7,619 nt of DNA. Origin: JAENWH01 sp038248745 (GTDB lineage Bacteria; Bacillota; Clostridia; Peptostreptococcales; Anaerovoracaceae). The stretch lies in assembly GCA_038248745.1 (NCBI GenBank), contig JBBRXC010000077.1, positions 1-7,619 on the forward strand, written 5' to 3'. The notes below the pieces were generated by a model. It saw only the letters and a list, made by a program, of their open reading frames with translations. It ran no database searches and was not told the DNA's origin. Within the stretch, counting starts at the first letter, position 1; each line of letters starts with the position of its first letter. Shown piece after piece: positions 1 to 6,724 of the stretch. Made by a program: the position numbers and the translations under genes.

Positions 1-153
1 AAAGAACTGGAACTGATGGCCATCCAATATAAATTAGAGGTGGATAAGATTAAAGAAATGCTTGGAGCTGAAAACTTCTCATTCCTTGAAAAAGACATAA
101 AAATTAGAAAAGCTGTTGATTTTATGTATGAAAATGCAGAAATCGGCAAATAA
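1..153 (+). CDS. tig: Trigger factor, C-terminal end (partial)
   Basis: The open frame from base 1 encodes the last 50 residues of a protein and ends at TAA 151-153. The peptide contains QYKLEVDKIKEMLG and ends RKAVDFMYENAEIGK, which resembles the C-terminal helical substrate-cradling domain of the ribosome-bound chaperone and prolyl isomerase trigger factor. The ribosome-binding and PPIase domains lie outside the window. The position directly before clpP and clpX is the usual one for tig in Firmicutes and supports the call. Only 42 bases separate its stop from clpP, so co-transcription is plausible. Confidence 0.9.
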   Translation, partial: KELELMAIQYKLEVDKIKEMLGAENFSFLEKDIKIRKAVDFMYENAEIGK

Positions 154-195
154 ATAATTGCAATTCAAAACGGATTGTAGTAACAGGAGGGGAAA

Positions 196-777
196 ATGGC
201 GTTAATACCTTATGTAATAGAACAAACCAGCAGAGGAGAGAGATCTTACGATATTTATTCAAGGCTTTTAAAGGATAGAATTATATTCCTTGGTGAAGCA
301 ATTGATGAAAATGTTGCAAGTGTTATTGTAGCTCAATTATTGTTCTTAGAAGCTGAAGATGCTGACAAAGATATTTGTATCTATATTAACAGTCCTGGTG
401 GCTCAGTTACCGCAGGAATGGCCATATACGACACAATGCAGTATATAAAGCCAGATGTGTCAACCATCTGTGTTGGGATGGCAGCAAGTATGGGCGCGTT
501 TCTCCTTTCATCGGGGCAAAAGGGCAAAAGATTTGCATTACCAAATGCAGAAATCATGATTCATCAGCCATTGGGAGGTTTCAGCGGTCAGGCTGAGGAC
601 ATCAGGATCCATGCTGACAGAATTATTAAAATGAGACAAAGATTAAATGAAATTCTTAGCAAGAATACCGGTAGGGAGATATCTCAAATTGAAAAAGATA
701 CAGACAGAGATAATTTTCTTGAAGCAGATGAAGCTGCAGAATATGGTATTATTGACAAGGTAATAACGAAAAGATAA
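196..777 (+). CDS. clpP: ATP-dependent Clp protease proteolytic subunit ClpP
   Basis: The 193-residue product is the serine peptidase that forms a two-ring tetradecamer and degrades proteins fed in by ClpX or other Clp ATPases in the cytoplasm. The catalytic triad is visible: Ser98 in GMAASMGAF, His123 in MIHQPLGG, and Asp172 in DRDNFLE. The INSPGGSVTAG segment (about residues 64-74) is the typical oxyanion-hole region, and the N-terminal LIPYVIEQTSRGERSYDIYSR is characteristic of the family. Length is normal (about 190-200 residues). The ATG follows AGGAGGGG at 185-192. The clpX start lies 11 bases downstream, so both are probably made from one transcript. No CtsR or CIRCE operator is seen in the 42 bases upstream; a heat-shock operator, if there is one, would lie before tig. 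Confidence 0.98.
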   Translation: MALIPYVIEQTSRGERSYDIYSRLLKDRIIFLGEAIDENVASVIVAQLLFLEAEDADKDICIYINSPGGSVTAGMAIYDTMQYIKPDVSTICVGMAASMGAFLLSSGQKGKRFALPNAEIMIHQPLGGFSGQAEDIRIHADRIIKMRQRLNEILSKNTGREISQIEKDTDRDNFLEADEAAEYGIIDKVITKR

Positions 778-788
778 ACGGGGGAAAA

Positions 789-2066
789 ATGACAAAACAG
801 GACGATAACAATAAATTAAAATGCTCATTTTGCGGAAAGACTCAGGACCAGGTCAAGAGGCTTATTGCAGGACCAGGTGTTTATATCTGTGATGAGTGCG
901 TCGAGCTTTGTATGGATATTATTGAAGAGGAACTTGCTGAACTGCATAAAGTTTCCGGTAGTGAAAATGAAAAATTTGAATTGCCAAAACCAAAGGATAT
1001 AGCAAGAATTCTTTCGGAGTATGTCATCGATCAAGATGATGCAAAGAAAACGCTTGCAGTTGCAGTGTACAATCATTATAAAAGAATAAACGGGTTGGAC
1101 GATAAAAGTGATGATATTGAAATACAAAAAAGCAATATCGTGATGATTGGCCCTACCGGTTCAGGTAAAACTTTACTTGCGCAGACCCTTGCAAAAATAC
1201 TTAAAGTACCTTTTGCAATTGCTGATGCAACAGCGCTTACTGAAGCAGGATATGTTGGAGAAGATGTTGAAAATATACTTCTAAAACTGATCCAAGCGGC
1301 AGATTATGATATGGAGAAGGCCCAAAAGGGGATCATCTACGTAGATGAAATCGACAAGATTGCAAGAAAATCTGAAAATGTATCTATTACAAGAGATGTG
1401 AGTGGAGAAGGTGTGCAACAGGCACTTTTGAAAATACTTGAAGGGACCATTGCAAGTGTTCCGCCTCAAGGTGGGCGAAAACATCCTCAACAGGAATTCC
1501 TCCAGTTTGATACAACAAATGTATTGTTTATTTGTGGAGGAGCCTTCGACGGTCTTGATAAAATAGTGCAAAGAAGAATTGGTGAAAAAACCATCGGATT
1601 TAATTCTGATATAAAACACAATAAATTGAATTCAGCAGAAACTCTTGCAAAACTTCAGCCAGAAGATCTGATTAAATTTGGCCTAATACCAGAATTTATA
1701 GGCAGGCTTCCAGTGATTGTAAATTTAAAAGAACTGTCAAAAGAGGCATTGGTCAGAATAATCACAGAACCAAAGAATGCGCTTTTGAAGCAATACAAGA
1801 AATTATTTGCAATGGATCGAGTTGAACTGGAAATTGAAGCGGATGCGGTTCTAAGAATTGCAGAAAAGGCAATTGAAAGAAAAACCGGCGCAAGAGGGCT
1901 TAGAAGTATTTTAGAGAAAGTGATGACTGAAATAATGTTCGAAATACCTTCAAGAGAAGATGTACATAAATGCATTATTACAAAAGGTACCATTGACAAT
2001 GAGACTATGCCGACATTGGTCCTTGTTGATCCTGAAAAGGCGAAAAAGAAGGATACAGCATCTTAA
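789..2066 (+). CDS. clpX: ATP-dependent Clp protease ATP-binding subunit ClpX
   Basis: The 425-residue AAA+ unfoldase recognises substrates, unfolds them with ATP and threads them into ClpP. An N-terminal zinc-binding domain has Cys12, Cys15, Cys34 and Cys37. The AAA+ module follows: Walker A GPTGSGKT at 121-128, the pore loop GYVG at 154-157, Walker B IIYVDEIDK at 182-190, the RKH loop at 230-232, the ClpP-docking IGF loop at 269-271, the arginine finger in PEFIGRLP (Arg306) and sensor 2 GARGLR at 367-372. All functional elements appear intact and the length is normal. The ATG is preceded by GGGGG at 780-784, just after the clpP stop. A hairpin terminator follows the stop. Confidence 0.98.
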   Translation: MTKQDDNNKLKCSFCGKTQDQVKRLIAGPGVYICDECVELCMDIIEEELAELHKVSGSENEKFELPKPKDIARILSEYVIDQDDAKKTLAVAVYNHYKRINGLDDKSDDIEIQKSNIVMIGPTGSGKTLLAQTLAKILKVPFAIADATALTEAGYVGEDVENILLKLIQAADYDMEKAQKGIIYVDEIDKIARKSENVSITRDVSGEGVQQALLKILEGTIASVPPQGGRKHPQQEFLQFDTTNVLFICGGAFDGLDKIVQRRIGEKTIGFNSDIKHNKLNSAETLAKLQPEDLIKFGLIPEFIGRLPVIVNLKELSKEALVRIITEPKNALLKQYKKLFAMDRVELEIEADAVLRIAEKAIERKTGARGLRSILEKVMTEIMFEIPSREDVHKCIITKGTIDNETMPTLVLVDPEKAKKKDTAS

Positions 2067-2070
2067 ACAA

Positions 2071-2097
2071 CAGGCGGCTTAGGTCGCCTGACTTTTT
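2071..2097 (+). terminator. Intrinsic terminator or attenuator between clpX and lon
   Basis: The arms CAGGCGGC (2071-2078) and GTCGCCTG (2083-2090) form an 8-bp stem with one G-U pair around the loop TTAG. Two bases later there is a run of five T (2093-2097). The hairpin begins five bases after the clpX stop. The short T-run suggests partial rather than complete termination, so it may lower lon expression relative to clpPX. Confidence 0.7.
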
Positions 2098-2124
2098 CTA
2101 TTTAGGGGAAAGGGGAAGAAAAAA

Positions 2125-4521
2125 ATGACAGAAGATAAAAAGACAGAAGATAAAATAACAGAAGAGAAAATGAAACAAGAAAAAACTGAAATAGAAAATC
2201 AAGAGGAGAATGGCCTGCTGACTTTGCCAATGATTCCACTCAGGGGATTGTCCATATTCCCTAATATGGTTTTGCATTTTGATATAGGCCGGGAAAAATC
2301 CATCAACGCACTTGAAAAGGCGATGATCATGAATCAAAAAGTATTTTTGGTTACACAAAAGGATGAAAATACGGATTTGCCAACGATCAGCGATTTCTAT
2401 CACGTGGGAACAGTGGCTAAAATCAAGCAAATGCTTAAACTGCCGGGGGATTCTATCAGAGTTTTGGTGGAAGGAGTATGTAGGGGAGAAATAGCGGAAA
2501 TTATCTTTGAGGTCCCTTATTTTAAATGCAAGGTATCAAAAGTTGAAGACATAGAGACCAGTGACCTGCCAGCGGCAACAGAAGCCCTTATGCGATCGGT
2601 CATTTCAAGTTTTGATGAATACCTCTCAGTGAACCCGAAAGGCCCTAAGGATGTTTTTTCGTCGATTATGACCATTGAACAGCCTGGAAGACTTGCGGAC
2701 ATAATAGCTTCTCATATGGATATTAAAATTGATGAAAAACAGACAATATTAGAAACATTTGATATAGATAGAAGATTGGGAATTTTAAATGACTTATTGA
2801 ACAGGGAAATAGAAATATTAAATATTGAGCAAACGATCAGCTATAACGTAAAAACGCAGATTGATAAGAATCAAAGAGAGTATTATCTTCGAGAACAGCT
2901 TCGAGCCATTCAAAAGGAGCTTGGACAGGATGAAGATCCTGCCGACGAGGTGCTGGAACTGATGACCCAATTGAAAAAATTGAAAATCCCGAAGAAAACG
3001 GCCGAAAAAGTCGAGAAAGAAATCAAAAGACTTTCAAAAATGCAGCCGTCTTCAGCGGAAGGCACCGTGATTAGAACCTATATTGAAACAATACTTTCAT
3101 TGCCTTGGAATAAAAGCTCTAAAGCAAACATTGACTTGCTGGCTGCCGAAAAAATCCTGGACGAGGATCATTACGGACTTGAGAAAGTGAAGGAAAGGGT
3201 GTTGGAATACTTAGCGGTCATCAAACTTTCCAAAACACTGAAAGGCCCGATTCTTTGTCTTGTAGGACCTCCAGGGGTTGGAAAAACGTCCATTGCAAAA
3301 TCCGTTGCCCGTGCAACAAACAGAGAGTTCGTTCGTATGTCATTGGGAGGCGTGCGGGATGAGGCTGAGATAAGAGGACATAGAAGAACTTACATCGGGG
3401 CAATACCTGGAAGAGTGATCGCAAGCATAAAAGAAGGCGGAACCAATAATCCGGTGTTCTTATTTGATGAAGTGGATAAAATAGGGGCTGATTTTAAGGG
3501 AGATCCTGCATCGGCTTTGCTGGAAGTTTTAGACCCTGAGCAGAATAAGGATTTTATGGATCATTATTTAGAAATATCATTTGATCTTTCTAAGGTAATG
3601 TTTATAACGACTGCAAATACCATTGATACGATACCAAGACCTCTTTTGGATAGAATGGAAGTCATCAATATTACCGGGTACACAGATGAAGAAAAAGTAA
3701 ATATTGCTCAAAATTATCTGGTGCCTAAAAAAGTGAAAGAACATGGATTAACCCTGGAAAACATTCAAATTAGTGAGGATGCAATACGTGGGTTGATCAA
3801 CTATTATACAAGAGAATCAGGTGTCAGAAACCTTGAAAGAGAAATAGCAAATCTATGCCGTAAAGTGGCGCGTAAAATTGTGAGCTCCGATGTTGACTCT
3901 TATATTATCACTGACAAAAATCTGGAAGACTATTTAGGGAAAAAACGTTTCAGATATGATATTATTGAAGGTGTAAATGAAATCGGCGTTACCACGGGAC
4001 TTGCCTGGACAGTTGTTGGTGGAGATACCTTGTTTATTGAAACGACAGCAGTGCCAGGAACGGGACAACTTGTTCTGACAGGACAGTTGGGTGATGTCAT
4101 GCAAGAATCCGCAAAGGCTGGGCTCAGTTACATCAGATCTGTTGCTGGCAAATATCATATCGATGAAGATTTTCATACGAATAAAGATATTCATATACAT
4201 ATTCCTGAAGGAGCAACCCCGAAAGACGGCCCTTCGGCAGGAGTTACCATGGCAACCGCGGTGATTTCAACTCTGACAGGAATTCCTGTCAGAAAGGAAG
4301 TTGCCATGACAGGAGAAGTTACACTGAGAGGGAAGGTTCTCCCAGTAGGCGGAATCAGGGAAAAGGTTCTTGCAGCTCACAGAGCAGGGATTAAAAAGAT
4401 ATTACTCCCTCGAGATAATGAACGAGATATAGAAGAAATCCCAGAGAAAGTCAGAAAAGATTTGGAATTTGTGCTCATCAGCACTGTTGACGAAGCACTT
4501 GAACATGCTTTGGTAAAATAA
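2125..4521 (+). CDS. lon: ATP-dependent protease Lon (LonA type)
   Basis: The 798-residue product is a cytoplasmic AAA+ serine protease that degrades damaged and regulatory proteins. The order is a Lys/Glu-rich leader (1-29), the LON substrate-binding domain from about residue 32 (LTLPMIPLRGLSIFPNMVLH), a helical region to about 340, the ATPase with Walker A GPPGVGKT at 381-388 and Walker B VFLFDEVDK at 444-452, and the C-terminal protease domain. The catalytic dyad is Ser704 (DGPSAG) and Lys747 (GGIREKVLAA); the 43-residue spacing matches E. coli Ser679/Lys722. No membrane segments are seen, so it is LonA rather than LonB. The chosen ATG has AGGGGA at 2111-2116. An internal ATG (2170, codon 16) would remove the repeat-coded leader, but it has no strong ribosome site. 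The stop is a tandem TAATAA. Confidence 0.98.
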   Translation: MTEDKKTEDKITEEKMKQEKTEIENQEENGLLTLPMIPLRGLSIFPNMVLHFDIGREKSINALEKAMIMNQKVFLVTQKDENTDLPTISDFYHVGTVAKIKQMLKLPGDSIRVLVEGVCRGEIAEIIFEVPYFKCKVSKVEDIETSDLPAATEALMRSVISSFDEYLSVNPKGPKDVFSSIMTIEQPGRLADIIASHMDIKIDEKQTILETFDIDRRLGILNDLLNREIEILNIEQTISYNVKTQIDKNQREYYLREQLRAIQKELGQDEDPADEVLELMTQLKKLKIPKKTAEKVEKEIKRLSKMQPSSAEGTVIRTYIETILSLPWNKSSKANIDLLAAEKILDEDHYGLEKVKERVLEYLAVIKLSKTLKGPILCLVGPPGVGKTSIAKSVARATNREFVRMSLGGVRDEAEIRGHRRTYIGAIPGRVIASIKEGGTNNPVFLFDEVDKIGADFKGDPASALLEVLDPEQNKDFMDHYLEISFDLSKVMFITTANTIDTIPRPLLDRMEVINITGYTDEEKVNIAQNYLVPKKVKEHGLTLENIQISEDAIRGLINYYTRESGVRNLEREIANLCRKVARKIVSSDVDSYIITDKNLEDYLGKKRFRYDIIEGVNEIGVTTGLAWTVVGGDTLFIETTAVPGTGQLVLTGQLGDVMQESAKAGLSYIRSVAGKYHIDEDFHTNKDIHIHIPEGATPKDGPSAGVTMATAVISTLTGIPVRKEVAMTGEVTLRGKVLPVGGIREKVLAAHRAGIKKILLPRDNERDIEEIPEKVRKDLEFVLISTVDEALEHALVK
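2128..2172 (+). repeat. Three 15-bp tandem repeats at the 5' end of lon
   Basis: Three consecutive 15-base units start at 2128, 2143 and 2158. Each begins ACAGAAGA and the units differ at only a few positions. They encode TEDKK, TEDKI and TEEKM (residues 2-16), giving Lon a charged, probably disordered leader. Because the unit is a multiple of three, changes in copy number would keep the frame. Confidence 0.85.
4272..4293. repeat. 22-bp perfect palindrome inside lon
   Basis: The half-site TCTGACAGGAA (4272-4282) is followed directly by its exact reverse complement (4283-4293). It lies in the protease-domain coding region, over the codons for roughly residues 716-723 (STLTGIPV). The first ten bases also occur at 4074-4083 in the same gene, again over Leu-Thr-Gly codons. 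Whether it has a function beyond coding cannot be told from the sequence. Confidence 0.85.
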
Positions 4522-4534
4522 TAAAGGGAACAAT

Positions 4535-5122
4535 ATGAATATTACAAAATCCGAGCTTGAAGCGGTTGCGGTCAGAAAAAATCAATACCCAGAAGACAAT
4601 GTAAAGGAAATAGCTTTTGCTGGCAGATCGAATGTGGGCAAATAATCCCTTTTAAATCTCTTAGTGAATAGAAAAAATCTAGCCAGAGTCAGCGGAAGCC
4701 CAGGAAAGACTAGGACCATTAATTTTTATAGAATTAATGATCTGTTTAGAATTGTCGACCTGCCTGGATACGGGTATGCAAAGGTTTCTAAGTCTATCAG
4801 CGAAGGCTGGGGAGATATGATGGCCCAATATCTTGAAAACAGGCAGGGTTTAACAAAAGTAATTCTGTTGGTTGATATTCGTCGCGCTCCCTCGGAACAA
4901 GATATTAAAATGAGTGAATATATTCGTCATTATGGGTATAATGGAATTGTAGTGGCGACAAAAGCCGACAAAGTATCCAGAAATGAAATGCAGAAACTAC
5001 TTGCGGTCATAAGGAAAGACTTGGGTTTATTAGAGGATGAAATCATCATCCCTGTATCTACCTTAAAAAGAACAGGATATGATCTGCTATTGGAGGAAAT
5101 GGATAAACTCATTGTCAAGTAA
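4535..5122 (+). pseudogene. engB: Ribosome biogenesis GTPase EngB/YsxC with in-frame stop in the P-loop
   Basis: The frame from ATG 4535 (preceded by AAAGGGA at 4523-4529) to TAA 5120-5122 would give about 195 residues, normal for EngB, the TrmE-Era-EngA-YihA-family GTPase needed for late 50S subunit assembly. It is interrupted by TAA at 4643-4645 (codon 37). The motifs, numbered across the stop, are G1 GRSNVGK-stop-SLLN at 30-41, the G2 threonine in GKTRT (Thr59), G3 DLPG at 75-78, G4 TKAD at 142-145 and G5 ST at 175-176. The stop replaces the P-loop Ser that contacts magnesium; TCA to TAA is a single change. Everything downstream stays in frame and well conserved, so the lesion is either very recent or a sequence error. 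Restart at GTG 4664 would give 152 residues lacking G1, with no ribosome site visible before it. The place after lon is the family's standard position. Confidence 0.9.
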
Positions 5123-5145
5123 TTGGAAAATTTAGGGGGTAACAT

Positions 5146-5502
5146 ATGCAATTTCTAAGCTTTCAGGTGATAATAAAGAGAATAAAAGCCATTCGATTTA
5201 TGCTAGCGGATAAAACTGTGCATAAGAGAAAAAAGGCACTTATTATTGGCGCCATCATCTATCTGTTTTTGCCGATAGACATCGTACCTCCTGTTCTATT
5301 CCCCATTGGGTTTCTTGATGATGCTGTCCTTTGGCTTTGGATGCTATGGTACTTAAGAGATGAACTGGATAAATACTGGCTTGGCCCCAAAAATGAGGAC
5401 TTGTCAAAAAAATACAGAGGTAAAAATATTATTGATGACGTAGATTTTAAGGTAGACGAAAAAGAAACAGAAACGGAAACGGAAGAGCAAGCAGAAAATT
5501 AA
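5146..5502 (+). CDS. DUF1232 (YkvA-like) small membrane protein
   Basis: The product has 118 residues. The core (about 28-66) matches the DUF1232 pattern: a basic stretch (HKRKK), a hydrophobic segment ALIIGAIIYLFLPIDIVPPV (31-50) with the characteristic LPIDIVPP, then GFLDDAVLW. A second hydrophobic stretch follows to about residue 70. It is probably a small inner-membrane-associated protein; the family's biochemical role is not established. The tail (105-118) is acidic and repetitive (ETETETEEQAEN) and probably disordered. The ATG has AGGGGGT at 5134-5140, five bases upstream, which favours it over the in-frame Met19. It lies 23 bases after engB and 33 before hpt, so it is probably co-transcribed. 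No function is assigned. Confidence 0.85.
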   Translation: MQFLSFQVIIKRIKAIRFMLADKTVHKRKKALIIGAIIYLFLPIDIVPPVLFPIGFLDDAVLWLWMLWYLRDELDKYWLGPKNEDLSKKYRGKNIIDDVDFKVDEKETETETEEQAEN

Positions 5503-5529
5503 GCAGAAAAGTAAGCGGAAAAGGAGTAA
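5491..5529 (+). repeat. Tandem duplication over the stop codon of the DUF1232 gene
   Basis: Three related units follow one another: GCAGAAAATTAA (5491-5502), GCAGAAAAGTAA (5503-5514) and GCGGAAAAGGAGTAA (5515-5529). Each is in frame with the DUF1232 gene and ends in TAA, so the last three sense codons plus stop have been copied (AEN-stop, AEK-stop, AEKE-stop). The last unit holds AAGGAG at 5521-5526, which is the likely ribosome-binding site of hpt. A 6-base periodicity (GAAACA/GAAACG) at 5464-5481 adjoins it and encodes the ETETET tail. Confidence 0.85.
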
Positions 5530-5535
5530 GAATTA

Positions 5536-6063
5536 ATGGAAGAAAAGCAAATTGTTGGACAGGTAATGATAACGCAGGAAGAGATCTTTTCTCGCGCAAA
5601 AGAAATTGGGGCTCAAATTTCAGAGGATTATGCCGGAGAGACGGTGTTGCTCGTAGGAATTCTTAAGGGTGCTGTGTTATGGCTGGCAGACGTCATTAAA
5701 AATATTACAATAGATACAGAAATTGATTTTATGGCTGTGAGTAGCTACGGCGCTTCAACGAAATCTTCAGGAGTTGTTAGAATATTGAAAGATCTGGACA
5801 GAACCATTGAAGATATGCATGTCATTGTGGTGGAAGATATCATTGATTCAGGGATCACCTTGAATTATCTAAAAGGATATTTAACGGCTAGAGGGCCTAA
5901 ATCTATTAAATTTTGTACATTGTTGGACAAGCCTGCAGGGCGAAGAATAGAATTTAAAGCCGATTATGTCGGGTTCGAAGTAGAAGATAAATTTATCGTT
6001 GGATATGGTCTCGATTATGATCAGCGTTACAGGAACCTACCTTATATTAGTTTTTTAGATTAG
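5536..6063 (+). CDS. hpt: Hypoxanthine phosphoribosyltransferase
   Basis: The 175-residue enzyme joins hypoxanthine (and usually guanine) to PRPP, giving IMP or GMP and pyrophosphate, in cytoplasmic purine salvage. The PRPP-binding motif VVEDIIDSGIT is at 98-108. GILKGAVLW (41-49) forms the pyrophosphate-binding loop, and SSYGASTKSSG (69-79) the flexible active-site loop. LLDKP (129-133) and the ending KADYVGFEVEDKFIVGYGLDY (141-161) are hallmarks of bacterial Hpt. Length is normal. AAGGAG at 5521-5526 sets the ATG nine bases later. In many Firmicutes hpt sits with tilS and ftsH; here it follows the proteostasis cluster and a DUF1232 gene instead. Confidence 0.96.
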   Translation: MEEKQIVGQVMITQEEIFSRAKEIGAQISEDYAGETVLLVGILKGAVLWLADVIKNITIDTEIDFMAVSSYGASTKSSGVVRILKDLDRTIEDMHVIVVEDIIDSGITLNYLKGYLTARGPKSIKFCTLLDKPAGRRIEFKADYVGFEVEDKFIVGYGLDYDQRYRNLPYISFLD

Positions 6064-6083
6064 TTTTTTAGATTAGTTTTTTT
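6049..6083 (+). repeat. 13-bp tandem repeat across the hpt stop codon
   Basis: AGTTTTTTAGATT occurs at 6049-6061 and again at 6062-6074, followed by a partial third copy AGTTTTTTT (6075-6083). The hpt stop (TAG 6061-6063) spans the junction between the first two copies. The T-runs have no hairpin before them, so this is not a standard terminator. Confidence 0.85.
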
Positions 6084-6136
6084 ACGGAAATAAATAATAA
6101 ATAATAATTAATAGGAATATAAAAGGAGAAGCAATA
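6084..6136 (+). other. A/T-rich spacer before pduL
   Basis: This stretch is almost all A and T with AATAATAA-like repetition (6085-6112). It ends in AAGGAGA at 6123-6129, a good ribosome-binding site for pduL. I see no convincing -35/-10 pair, so whether pduL has its own promoter or is read from hpt is not decided by the sequence. Confidence 0.5.
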
Positions 6137-6715
6137 ATGAGTTATGTAGCAAAAATAGGATTGTCTAATAAGCATCTGCACCTAAAAGCCGACGACATAG
6201 AAACGTTGTTTGGAAAAGGGCATGTTCTGACGCCAATGAAAGATCTTGTTCAGCCTGGGCAGTTTGCCTGTGAGGAAAAAGTTGATATTGTCGGCCCAAA
6301 AGGAACACTAAAGGGAATAAGAATTCTTGGACCTGCAAGACCTGAAACACAGGTCGAATTGTCAATGACAGATGCAAGAACCATTGGAATAAAAGCGCCA
6401 ATCAAGGAATCTGGAAAACTGGAAGGAACACCAGGATGCAAGCTCATTGGACCTGAAGGGGAAGTTGAACTGGATCATGGGGTAATTGTTGCATTGAGAC
6501 ATATTCATTTGTCTCCAGCGCAGGCACTTGAGGCAGGCGTTAAAGATAAGCAGATCATTGGCCTTAAATTGGCTGGTGAAAGAGGTTTAATCTTTGATAA
6601 TGTCCTGGTTCGTTCAGGCGAAGGACACGAAAGCGAAATCCATCTGGATACCGATGAGGGGAATGCAGCAGGCTGTGGACCTAACGCAGAAGCAACCATC
6701 GTAAACCCATTATAA
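6137..6715 (+). CDS. pduL: PduL-type phosphate acyltransferase (phosphotransacylase)
   Basis: The 192-residue product resembles PduL, a zinc enzyme that interconverts acyl-CoA plus phosphate with acyl-phosphate plus CoA (propanoyl or acetyl) and is unrelated to Pta. Two copies of the PduL half-domain are seen: SNKHLHL at 10-16 and RHIHLSP at 121-127, whose paired histidines (13/15 and 122/124) are probable zinc ligands. ARPETQVELS (67-76) carries the conserved Arg and Glu, and His169 lies in EIHLDTDEGNAAG. The protein starts almost directly with the first domain, so it lacks the N-terminal encapsulation peptide of microcompartment PduL. No shell, acetate kinase or aldehyde dehydrogenase gene is in the window. 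A cytosolic role in acetyl-phosphate formation is therefore likely (inference). Whether the substrate is acetyl- or propanoyl-CoA cannot be read from the sequence. Confidence 0.93.
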   Translation: MSYVAKIGLSNKHLHLKADDIETLFGKGHVLTPMKDLVQPGQFACEEKVDIVGPKGTLKGIRILGPARPETQVELSMTDARTIGIKAPIKESGKLEGTPGCKLIGPEGEVELDHGVIVALRHIHLSPAQALEAGVKDKQIIGLKLAGERGLIFDNVLVRSGEGHESEIHLDTDEGNAAGCGPNAEATIVNPL

Positions 6716-6724
6716 GCATCCGAC

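Noticed and set aside
1333..1348. 16-bp perfect palindrome in clpX over the Walker B codons
   Set aside because: A palindrome of this length is expected by chance about 0.1 times per window, and the residues (YVDEID) are strongly constrained by protein function.
1281..1619. 112-codon open frame on the minus strand inside clpX
   Set aside because: It lies entirely opposite a well-conserved clpX region, has no recognisable domain, and its residue pattern (many Cys, Phe and Ile) is typical of an antisense shadow.
2098..2430. 110-codon minus-strand open frame over the start of lon
   Set aside because: It is the shadow of the Lys/Glu-rich lon leader, shown by the Phe/Leu/Ile-rich low-complexity end, and there is no ribosome site or homology I recognise.
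4643..4645. TAA read as a sense codon through an altered genetic code
   Set aside because: TAA is the natural stop of tig, clpP, clpX, lon and pduL in this window, at positions that fit normal protein lengths.
4664..5122. A separate 152-residue gene starting at GTG 4664
   Set aside because: It is the in-frame remainder of engB after the TAA at 4643-4645. No ribosome site precedes the GTG, and the protein would lack the G1 loop.
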